From Bacillota bacterium (GTDB lineage Bacteria; Bacillota; Clostridia; Peptostreptococcales; Anaerovoracaceae), in the NCBI GenBank assembly GCA_017543805.1, contig JAFYFK010000023.1, positions 1-5,960 on the forward strand: a stretch of DNA of 5,960 nt. The letters are read 5' to 3'. Below, one piece after another: positions 1 to 5,960 of the stretch. The notes beneath the pieces are model-generated. The model was not told where the DNA came from and made no database searches. It saw only the letters and a list, made by a program, of their open reading frames with translations. Each line of letters starts with the position of its first letter. The first letter of the stretch is position 1. The translations under genes and the position numbers were made by a program.

Positions 1-2022
1 TCCAACAACGGCATGCTGGACCGCAGCGTCGCGCCCGGCGCCAGAAGCAAGTTCACAAAGATCAAGGGCAGCGGCAAGGACAGCGTCACCATAATGGTCT
101 ACATGTGCGGCACTGACCTCGAATCCCGCAGCAGCATGGCAACAAGAGACCTTCAGGAGATGGCTTCCGCCAGCCTCAGCGACAAGGTCAACATCATCGT
201 TTACACCGGCGGCTGCAGCAAGTGGCAGATCAACGGAATTTCCAACAAGGTCAACCAGATCTACAGGGTCAAGCAGGGCAGCATGGAACTGCTCGAAAAA
301 GACATGGGCAGCGGCGCCATGACCGACCCGGCAACCCTTGAGACCTTCCTCAAATACTGCAAGAAGAACTACAGCTCCGACCGCATGATGCTCATATTCT
401 GGGATCACGGCGGCGGCTCCCTGCAGGGCTACGGCTATGACGAGACCCACAAGACAGCGGGTTCCATGAATCTCGGACAGATCAACAAGGCACTCAAGGC
501 CGGCGGCATGAAGTACGACTTTATAGGTTTTGACGCCTGCCTGATGGCTACCACCGAGACCGCGCTGATGCTCTCCGAGTACGCGGACTATATGATCGCG
601 TCCGAAGAGACCGAGCCGGGCGTAGGCTGGTACTACACCAACTGGCTCAACGATCTTGCCAAGAACACCTCCACTCCGACCCTCGACATCGGCAAGAAGA
701 TCTGCGATGACTTCGTAGACGTATGCGGGACCCAGTGCCGCGGCCAGAAGACTACCCTTTCCGTTGTCGACCTCTCTGAGCTTTCGACAACTCTCGGCGA
801 AGCGTTCTCCGCGTTCTCAGCCGACACCCGCGATATGATCGCGAACGACGAATACAAGAAGGTATCCTCGGCCCGCAGCAACACCAGAGAGTTCTCCGGT
901 TCCAGCTCCATCGACCAGATAGACCTTATCCACTTTGCCGGAAACCTCGGCACCAAGGAATCCCAGAAGCTTGCCGACACGCTGCTCTCCGCGGTCAAAT
1001 ACAACCGCACCGGAAACATGAGCAACGCGTATGGGCTTTCGATCTACTTCCCGTACCGGACAAGACCCAACACGGTCAATACAGCCAACAACATCTACGA
1101 CAGCATAGGCCTTGACGACGAATACAGCAGCTGCATCAAGGAATTCGCGAGCCTTTCCGCGAGCGGCCAGGCCGTATCCAGCCAGAACTATTACGGCGGC
1201 GGCTCCGCCAGCCCGCTGTCCCTGCTGTCCGGCCTCGGGAACAGTTCAGGCTCGTCTTCGTCCTCCGGCGCTGACGCCATGATGCAGATGCTCAACCTGT
1301 TCATGAACAGCCAGAGCGGCTCCGGACTCTTTACCGGGCGTTCCATGAGCCTCGAGGACACTGTCGAATACATCTCCGATAACCAGTTCGATCCCAGCAA
1401 GCTGGTCTGGGAAAAGTACGAGGACAACGTCACCAGGCTCGTCCTCAGCCAGGATCAGTGGGATCTTGTCCAGGATCTCGATCTCAATATGTACTATGAC
1501 GACGGCGAGGGATACATCGACCTCGGCCTCGACAATGTGTTTGCCTTTGATGACCTCGGCCATCTGACCACCGAAGCTGTCGACGGCAGCTGGGTAAGCA
1601 TCAATGATCAGCCGGTGGCTTACTACCGCCAGAGCTCGGCGGTCGACGACGGCCACTACACCATAACCGGCCGCGTGCCCGCCCTGCTCAACGACCAGAG
1701 GGTCGACCTGATCCTCATCTTCAGCGACGAGACCCCCAAGGGCTACATTGCCGGCGCTCTGCCCGTCTACGACGAGGAAGAGACCGAGACAGTCGCCCGC
1801 GGCCTCATTGAGCTCGAGGAAGGCGACAGGCTCGACTTTATCTGCGACTACTACGATTACAACGGCAATTACCAGGACAGCTACTTCCTCGGCGACCAGA
1901 TGGAGGTGACCGACAACATGGTCATCAGCAATACCTACGTCGGCGGAGATTACCTGGCGCTGTACAAGTTTACTGATATTTACGCCCAGAGCTACTGGAG
2001 CGATCCCGTTCCGGCAAAATAG
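1..2022 (+). CDS. Clostripain-like cysteine protease (peptidase family C11), 5' end missing
   Basis: A probable exported endopeptidase cutting after Arg or Lys. The frame is open from base 1. The first ATG (13) has no ribosome site in the 12 bases before it, so the true start and any signal peptide lie upstream. Numbering from that ATG, family-typical blocks are IMVYMCGTDLES (27-38), FWDHGGG with catalytic His132, and GFDACLM with catalytic Cys176. Asp174, two residues before the Cys, corresponds to the residue that gives C11 enzymes basic P1 specificity. Lys147 sits in the loop between His and Cys where family members cleave themselves, so autoprocessing is plausible (inference). The catalytic domain ends near 380. 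A Gly/Ser-rich linker (about 384-435, with five consecutive Ser at 414-418) leads to an acidic C-terminal domain (about 440-669) of unknown role. The stop is 21 bases before the sensor phosphatase gene. Codon choice is strongly C/G-ending (Lys almost all AAG), more so than in the downstream genes. The family call is firm; the substrate is unknown. Confidence 0.9.
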   Translation, partial: SNNGMLDRSVAPGARSKFTKIKGSGKDSVTIMVYMCGTDLESRSSMATRDLQEMASASLSDKVNIIVYTGGCSKWQINGISNKVNQIYRVKQGSMELLEKDMGSGAMTDPATLETFLKYCKKNYSSDRMMLIFWDHGGGSLQGYGYDETHKTAGSMNLGQINKALKAGGMKYDFIGFDACLMATTETALMLSEYADYMIASEETEPGVGWYYTNWLNDLAKNTSTPTLDIGKKICDDFVDVCGTQCRGQKTTLSVVDLSELSTTLGEAFSAFSADTRDMIANDEYKKVSSARSNTREFSGSSSIDQIDLIHFAGNLGTKESQKLADTLLSAVKYNRTGNMSNAYGLSIYFPYRTRPNTVNTANNIYDSIGLDDEYSSCIKEFASLSASGQAVSSQNYYGGGSASPLSLLSGLGNSSGSSSSSGADAMMQMLNLFMNSQSGSGLFTGRSMSLEDTVEYISDNQFDPSKLVWEKYEDNVTRLVLSQDQWDLVQDLDLNMYYDDGEGYIDLGLDNVFAFDDLGHLTTEAVDGSWVSINDQPVAYYRQSSAVDDGHYTITGRVPALLNDQRVDLILIFSDETPKGYIAGALPVYDEEETETVARGLIELEEGDRLDFICDYYDYNGNYQDSYFLGDQMEVTDNMVISNTYVGGDYLALYKFTDIYAQSYWSDPVPAK

Positions 2023-2029
2023 TTTTATC

Positions 2030-2035
2030 GGAGGT
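2030..2035 (+). promoter_or_regulatory. Ribosome binding site of the sensor phosphatase gene
   Basis: GGAGGT lies 8 bases before the ATG at 2044, a near-ideal Shine-Dalgarno match and spacing. It fixes the start of the phosphatase gene over the next in-frame Met (codon 20), which would remove most of the first membrane helix. It lies in the 21-base gap after the protease stop, which holds no terminator. Confidence 0.85.
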
Positions 2036-2043
2036 CAACGGAT

Positions 2044-4437
2044 ATGTCCCCCTATATAAAATTATCCATTGCCGCGCTTTTGCCCGTTGCTGCGTCGATC
2101 CTGTTTTATATGCTGGAGAAGCGCACTGAATTCGGCAAAAGGTCCTTTATGTTCCGGCAGATAATTATCGGACTCGCGTTCGGCATTATCGCCATAGTCG
2201 GAACAGAGTGGGGCATTGCCGTGGACGGCGCCATGGTCAACTGCAGGGATGCCGCCCCGCTGTGCGCAGGCCTGCTCTTCGGCGGGCCGGCAGGCATGAT
2301 CGCAGGCGTTATCGGCGGCGTCGAACGCTGGATCGCGGTCGCGTGGGGCGTCGGCAGCTTTACAAGGGTCGCGTGTTCCGCTTCCACGGTGCTCGCCGGC
2401 GTGTATGCCGCGATAATACGCCGCTACCTCTTCGAGGGCAAAAGGCCCGGCTGGCTCCTCGCTTTAGCGAGCGGTGTGGTCATCGAAGTCTTCCATCTTA
2501 CGATGGTCTTTATAACGAATACCGACCAGGCTATACGCGCGGCGCAGGTGGTCAAGATCTGCTCGGTCCCTATGGTCACCGCCAACGGTCTCAGCGTGCT
2601 GTTCGCGACGGTCGCCCTCACTCTGCTTTCCGGCGATAAGCTGGTGACGACGCAGGGCAAACCCAGGATATCCAAGACTATTCAGACCTGGATGATAGTC
2701 GATGTCGCGATCACCTTCATCGCGGCGTCGCTCTTCCTCTTCTTTATACAGACGCAGGTCAGCCAGGGCACCAGCACGGAGCTGCTCTCTCTTGAACTTG
2801 ACGATATAACCTCGGATATAACCGACGCGTCGAACGACAATCTGCTCCGCCTTACCCACCGCGTGGCGGATAGGGTAAAGACCGGAGAGTCTCTTTACGA
2901 TCTGGCCTATGAATACGGCGTGGCGGACATCTGCGTTATCGACAAAGACGGAATAATAACCGACAGCAACAATTCGGCTTATCTGGGCTTCGATATGGGC
3001 TCCGGCGAACAGTCCGCCGAATTCCTTGTCCTGCTGGACGGGGAGACGGAAGAATACGTCCAGGGTTACGGCCCCATTTCCTTCTCGAGCACCATTTCCA
3101 GAAAGTTTGCCGGCGTAGACTACAACGACGGCATCCTGCAGGTAGGTTACAACGCGTCCCAGTTTCAGAAGGACATAGCAAACCGCATATCGCTTGCTGC
3201 GGTCAACAGGCATGTCGGCGAAAACGGCTTTGTGCTTATAGCGGACGCTTACCGCAAAATAGTAAGCTCTCCGCGCAGCATCACTGCGGCCACGCTGGAC
3301 GAGCTCGGTATAGATCTCTCGGAGCAGCCTGAGGATTCCGTATTTTCCGTAGCTCTCGACGGCGCTCAGTATGAGTCCATGTTCAGAAAGTCCGAGGGTT
3401 ATTACATCCTTTCCATGATGCCTGTCGAGGAGGTCTTCCGCACGCGGGATCTTCTGACTTATCTCTATGTGTTCATAGAGATACTGATATTTTCGCTGCT
3501 GTTTATGATCATCTATCTGCTGATCAAGACGACCGTCGTCAAAGAGATACAGAGCGTCAACAGGTCTCTCGACAAAATTACGGCCGGAGATCTCGACGAG
3601 GTCGTCAACGTGCGGTCGAGCGAGGAGTTCGATTCGCTCTCGGACGACATCAATTCCACGGTCGATACTCTTAAGAAATACATCGCCGAGGCTGAGGCGC
3701 GCATAGACGCGGAGCTGAAATTCGCCAAGAGCATCCAGCACTCAGCGCTTCCGTCGGTGTTCCCGAAGCGCGGCGAGATAGACCTCTACGCCCAGATGGA
3801 TACCGCAAAGGAAGTCGGCGGAGACTTCTACGACTTCTACTTTACAGAGAACAGCAAACTCAATTTCATGATCGCGGACGTTTCCGGCAAGGGAATTCCC
3901 GCGGCCATGTTCATGATGCGCGCGAAGACCCAGCTCAAGGGCCTCTCCGAGACCGGGATCCCGCTCAACGAAGTCTTTACACAGGGCAACAGCAGTCTCT
4001 GCGAGGGCAACGACGCGGAGATGTTCGTGACCGCATGGGAAGGCGCCATAGACCTGCAGACCGGTCACGTCCAGTTCGTCAACGCCGGCCACAACCCGCC
4101 GCTGGTCATGCATGATGGCAGGTTTGAGTATCTTAAAAAGCCCGCGGGCTTTGTGCTCGGCGGAATGGACGGAATACGCTATAAGCTCTTTGAACTCGAT
4201 ATGGCGCCCGGCGACGTCATATACCTCTACACGGACGGCATTACCGAGGCTGAGAATATCAAGGAAGAACTCTATGGCGAAGAACGCCTCATCACTTTCC
4301 TCAACAGCAACAGCTTTGCCGGAATGGAAGCTCTTTGCGACGCCGTAAAGGAGAACGTCGACCTGTTTGCCGGCGAAGCTCCGCAGTTCGACGATATGAC
4401 CATGCTCGCGCTGAAATATAACGGCCCCGCGATTTGA
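2044..4437 (+). CDS. Membrane sensor PP2C phosphatase: 5TMR-LYT, Cache-like, HAMP, SpoIIE/RsbU domain
   Basis: A predicted transmembrane receptor whose cytoplasmic output is a Mn/Mg-dependent Ser/Thr phosphatase of the SpoIIE/RsbU type. Such enzymes usually dephosphorylate an STAS anti-sigma-factor antagonist in partner switching. Residues 1-200 are strongly hydrophobic and carry LytS-type 5TMR marks: NCRDAAP (66-72), GLLFGGPAG (76-84) and GVIGGVER (88-95). A further helix (about 216-236) leads to an extracytoplasmic region (about 237-465) that looks like a double Cache fold, with VIDKDGIITD (298-307) and a second repeat beginning near GENGFVLIAD. The last helix is about 472-494, HAMP about 495-547, then a linker with the RsbU-like KFAKSIQ..LP pattern. 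The phosphatase domain (about 575-797) has GGDFYD (592-597), ADVSGKG (611-617), NAGHNPP, YTDG with Asp731, and FDDMT with Asp784, so the metal ligands are intact and it should be active. Neither the partner STAS protein nor a kinase is in the window. The signal is unknown. Confidence 0.85.
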   Translation: MSPYIKLSIAALLPVAASILFYMLEKRTEFGKRSFMFRQIIIGLAFGIIAIVGTEWGIAVDGAMVNCRDAAPLCAGLLFGGPAGMIAGVIGGVERWIAVAWGVGSFTRVACSASTVLAGVYAAIIRRYLFEGKRPGWLLALASGVVIEVFHLTMVFITNTDQAIRAAQVVKICSVPMVTANGLSVLFATVALTLLSGDKLVTTQGKPRISKTIQTWMIVDVAITFIAASLFLFFIQTQVSQGTSTELLSLELDDITSDITDASNDNLLRLTHRVADRVKTGESLYDLAYEYGVADICVIDKDGIITDSNNSAYLGFDMGSGEQSAEFLVLLDGETEEYVQGYGPISFSSTISRKFAGVDYNDGILQVGYNASQFQKDIANRISLAAVNRHVGENGFVLIADAYRKIVSSPRSITAATLDELGIDLSEQPEDSVFSVALDGAQYESMFRKSEGYYILSMMPVEEVFRTRDLLTYLYVFIEILIFSLLFMIIYLLIKTTVVKEIQSVNRSLDKITAGDLDEVVNVRSSEEFDSLSDDINSTVDTLKKYIAEAEARIDAELKFAKSIQHSALPSVFPKRGEIDLYAQMDTAKEVGGDFYDFYFTENSKLNFMIADVSGKGIPAAMFMMRAKTQLKGLSETGIPLNEVFTQGNSSLCEGNDAEMFVTAWEGAIDLQTGHVQFVNAGHNPPLVMHDGRFEYLKKPAGFVLGGMDGIRYKLFELDMAPGDVIYLYTDGITEAENIKEELYGEERLITFLNSNSFAGMEALCDAVKENVDLFAGEAPQFDDMTMLALKYNGPAI

Positions 4438-4461
4438 TTTTCCGGCCGGTTGTGCTAAAAT
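4434..4461 (+). promoter_or_regulatory. Candidate SigA-type promoter with extended -10 for the lipid gene pair
   Basis: TTGATT (4434-4439, over the stop codon of the phosphatase gene) and TAAAAT (4456-4461) are separated by 16 bases. TG at 4453-4454 gives the extended -10 form TGCTAAAAT. This is 4/6 and 5/6 to consensus plus the TG extension, with near-optimal spacing. A start near 4468 would give a leader of about 37 bases. It would let the acyltransferase/PAP2 pair be expressed separately from the protease/phosphatase genes, although no terminator separates them. The assignment is by motif only. Confidence 0.5.
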
Positions 4462-4495
4462 ACCCCTTGTGGTCTTTATTTTTAAATACTGACAC

Positions 4496-4501
4496 AGGCG
4501 G
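4496..4501 (+). promoter_or_regulatory. Probable ribosome binding site of the acyltransferase gene
   Basis: AGGCGG, one mismatch from AGGAGG, lies 3 bases before the ATG at 4505; its AGG core is 6 bases away. The spacing of the whole motif is tight, so initiation may be moderate. An in-frame TGA at 4490-4492 excludes any start farther upstream. Confidence 0.6.
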
Positions 4502-4504
4502 GTA

Positions 4505-5263
4505 ATGAATAAACAGAAGAGAAATAAAACATATCCCATATACCGGTTTATAAGATGGCTGGTGTGGCTGTTCTACCCGAAGATCACGCTCGAGGGCACG
4601 GACAACATACCTTCCGAGCCGTGCATCTTTGTAGGCAACCACGCCCAGATGAACGGCCCTATCTGCAGCGTTGTCCATTTCCCGGTCGACGCTCTGGTCT
4701 GGTGCGCAGGCGAGCTTATGGCGCTTAAGACCGCTCCTGAATACGCGTTCCGGGATTTCTGGTCGCACAAGCCCAAATGGACGCATTTTTTCTACAGGAT
4801 CATGTCTTTTCTGGTGGCTCCTTTAGCGTTCGTCCTGTTTAACAACGCAGGCTGCATAGGAGTCTATCACGACACGCGGATACTCTCCACGTTCAAGGAT
4901 ACCGTCACAGGGCTGCAGGAGGGGAAAAGCATAGTTATATTCCCCGAACACGAATACGTTCCGTACAACAACATCCTGTATCCGTTCCAGGACAGATTTA
5001 TAGACGTGGCGAAGATGTACTACCGGAAGACCGGCAAAGAGATCAGATTCGTCCCGATGTATGTTGCGCCGAAGCTGAAAAAGGTGTATTTTGGAGAGCC
5101 GGTGAGCTTCTCAGCGGATGCGCCGATCGAAGAAGAACGCGAGCGCGTCTGCCGGAAGCTCATGGATTCAATAACAGAGACCGCAGTCAGCCTTCCGAGG
5201 CACAGAGTGGTCCCCTACAGAAACATATCGAAAAAGGATTATCCGTATAACAGGCCTGAATAA
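4505..5263 (+). CDS. PlsC-like lysophospholipid/glycerolipid acyltransferase with altered HX4D motif
   Basis: A 252-residue protein of the LPLAT/PlsC acyltransferase superfamily, about the usual length for 1-acylglycerol-3-phosphate acyltransferases, which move an acyl chain to a lysophospholipid at the cytoplasmic membrane. Visible blocks in order are a basic N-terminus with a hydrophobic anchor (about 12-25), LEGTDNIP (29-36), VGNHAQMNGP (43-52; motif I with His46), a hydrophobic stretch (about 95-112), GCIGVYHDTR (116-125; motif II-like), IVIFPEHEY (143-151; motif III with Glu148) and FVPMYV (182-187; motif IV with Pro184). Two deviations stand out. The Asp of HX4D is Gly51, and the Gly of FPEG is His149. 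It may therefore be a divergent clade with another substrate or with altered catalysis. The stop codon overlaps the start of the PAP2 gene by one base (TAATG), implying coupled translation. The superfamily call is good; the acceptor substrate is unknown. Confidence 0.75.
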   Translation: MNKQKRNKTYPIYRFIRWLVWLFYPKITLEGTDNIPSEPCIFVGNHAQMNGPICSVVHFPVDALVWCAGELMALKTAPEYAFRDFWSHKPKWTHFFYRIMSFLVAPLAFVLFNNAGCIGVYHDTRILSTFKDTVTGLQEGKSIVIFPEHEYVPYNNILYPFQDRFIDVAKMYYRKTGKEIRFVPMYVAPKLKKVYFGEPVSFSADAPIEEERERVCRKLMDSITETAVSLPRHRVVPYRNISKKDYPYNRPE

Positions 5264-5960
5264 TGAAAACACCAGTTGTCGATTACAGACAGTTTAGACT
5301 GACAAAACTGAATGACCCGCGCTTTTCCCATCTTAAGCTGCTGGCTGGCTGGATAGGTTATTTTATACTGTACTTCCTTACCGAAAACCTTATCCCGATG
5401 GAGCGGATGCATGTTATACACTGCGCTCTGGACGATGTAATACCCTTCAACGAGTATTTTCTGATCTTTTACTGCTCCTGGTACGCGTGGATAGTCATTT
5501 CGCTGCTGTACTTTATGCTGTACGATATCGACAGCTTCCGGCGGCTGCAGGTGTTTATAATCATCACCCAGGTCGTCGCCATGGTCGTTTATATCGTCTA
5601 TCCGAGCATACAGCTGCTGCGTCCGGAGGTCTTCCCGAGGGAGAACGCGCTGACAGCGCTGATGGCGTTCATCTATAATTTCGACACGCCTACAGGCGTC
5701 TGCCCCTCGCTGCACGTGGCCTATTCCATGGGCATAGCCTCGGTCTGGTGCAAGCGGAAAGAGACCCCGGCAGGGCTGAAGGTCTTTATGGTCTGCCTGC
5801 TGATAATGATCTCGATATCCACCGCTTTTGTAAAACAGCATTCTGTGGTGGACATCATCGCGGCCATACCGCTGGGGATGCTGGCTGAATATCTGGTGTT
5901 CGGAAGGACGCAGATCAACCGGCAGCTGAAGATCCGCAGCGGATCGCTTAAGAAAAAGGA
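5263..5960 (+). CDS. PAP2-superfamily membrane phosphatase/phosphotransferase (Aur1-like), 3' end missing
   Basis: This frame is open from the ATG at 5263 to the window edge (232 codons, no stop), so the C-terminus is cut, probably close to its end because the final residues are a basic tail (LKIRSGSLKKK). The start overlaps the preceding stop as TAATG; a weak AGG lies 8 bases upstream and an in-frame TGA at 5257-5259 blocks an earlier start. Hydrophobic segments fall at about 26-44, 65-87, 95-114, 152-162, 173-190 and 196-213, consistent with a six-helix membrane protein. PAP2 motifs are YPSIQLLRPE (113-122, motif 1 with the RP kept but not the leading Lys), CPSLHV (147-152, catalytic His151) and STAFVKQHSVVD (186-197, His193 and Asp197). 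PSLH in place of PSGH and ST..KQH..VD in place of SR..H..D are typical of the Aur1/inositol-phosphotransferase-like branch. It may dephosphorylate phosphatidate or transfer a phospho-headgroup; the sequence cannot decide. Pairing with an acyltransferase supports a lipid role. Confidence 0.8.
   Translation, partial: MKTPVVDYRQFRLTKLNDPRFSHLKLLAGWIGYFILYFLTENLIPMERMHVIHCALDDVIPFNEYFLIFYCSWYAWIVISLLYFMLYDIDSFRRLQVFIIITQVVAMVVYIVYPSIQLLRPEVFPRENALTALMAFIYNFDTPTGVCPSLHVAYSMGIASVWCKRKETPAGLKVFMVCLLIMISISTAFVKQHSVVDIIAAIPLGMLAEYLVFGRTQINRQLKIRSGSLKKK

Noticed and set aside
13..15. ATG at 13 as the true start of the protease
   Set aside because: The frame is open back to base 1, no ribosome site precedes the ATG, and no signal peptide follows it although the family is exported. 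The gene is treated as cut at the window edge.
2208..2639. A 143-codon + strand frame inside the 5' part of the phosphatase gene
   Set aside because: Its product is an Arg-rich low-complexity sequence typical of an out-of-frame reading of GC-rich DNA, and it lies entirely within a well-supported gene.
4438..4504. Terminator between the phosphatase and acyltransferase genes
   Set aside because: There is a T-rich run (4475-4483), but no stable GC stem precedes it. CCGGCCGG (4442-4449) is a palindrome with no loop.
2464..4539. Two long antisense reading frames (about 425 and 265 codons) opposite the sensor phosphatase gene
   Set aside because: They are in exact codon register with the sense gene, and such frames close only where the sense gene uses TTA, CTA or TCA, which are rare here. 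The break between them is a sense TCA Ser codon. The sense product has intact domain motifs; the antisense products show none.
5239..5841. A 200-codon antisense reading frame opposite the PAP2 gene
   Set aside because: It is also in codon register with the sense gene, has no recognisable motif, and the sense strand carries the full PAP2 motif set.

Overview
The window is four protein-coding genes read left to right on the + strand with almost no spare DNA. It opens inside one gene and closes inside another. Base composition looks like mid-50s % GC by eye. The mix of a clostripain-type protease, a LytS-type (5TMR-LYT) receptor fused to a SpoIIE/RsbU-type phosphatase, good AGGAGG-like ribosome binding sites and a TG-extended -10 promoter suggests a Gram-positive Bacillota genome, most likely a moderately high-GC Clostridia member (gut-type lineage). 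This placement is an inference from gene content; no marker gene is present.

Region 1 (1-2022): the 3' part of a large clostripain-like (peptidase family C11) cysteine protease. The catalytic His and Cys and the Asp of the DAC motif are visible, followed by a Ser/Gly-rich linker and an acidic C-terminal domain. The N-terminus, probably with an export signal, lies outside the window. Region 2 (2044-4437): 21 bases later, an integral-membrane sensor phosphatase of 797 residues. It has a 5TMR-LYT membrane domain, a Cache-like extracytoplasmic region, another membrane helix, HAMP, and a PP2C/SpoIIE phosphatase with all its metal-binding Asp motifs. The short gap and lack of a visible terminator suggest co-transcription with the protease.

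Region 3 (4438-4504): a 67-base gap, the only appreciable intergenic space, containing a good candidate promoter. Region 4 (4505-5960): a lipid-metabolism pair. A PlsC-like acyltransferase with an altered HX4D motif overlaps by one base a PAP2-superfamily membrane phosphatase/phosphotransferase of the Aur1-like type, which runs off the right edge.

As a working picture (inference), the first pair combines an exported Arg/Lys-directed protease with a membrane receptor whose output is dephosphorylation of an unseen anti-sigma-antagonist (STAS/RsbV-like) protein. The second pair modifies membrane lipids by acyl transfer plus phosphate or phospho-headgroup chemistry. I found no RNA genes, mobile elements, CRISPR arrays or long repeats. 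No clearly undescribed system is evident; the most unusual points are the domain combination of the sensor phosphatase and the non-canonical acyltransferase motif.
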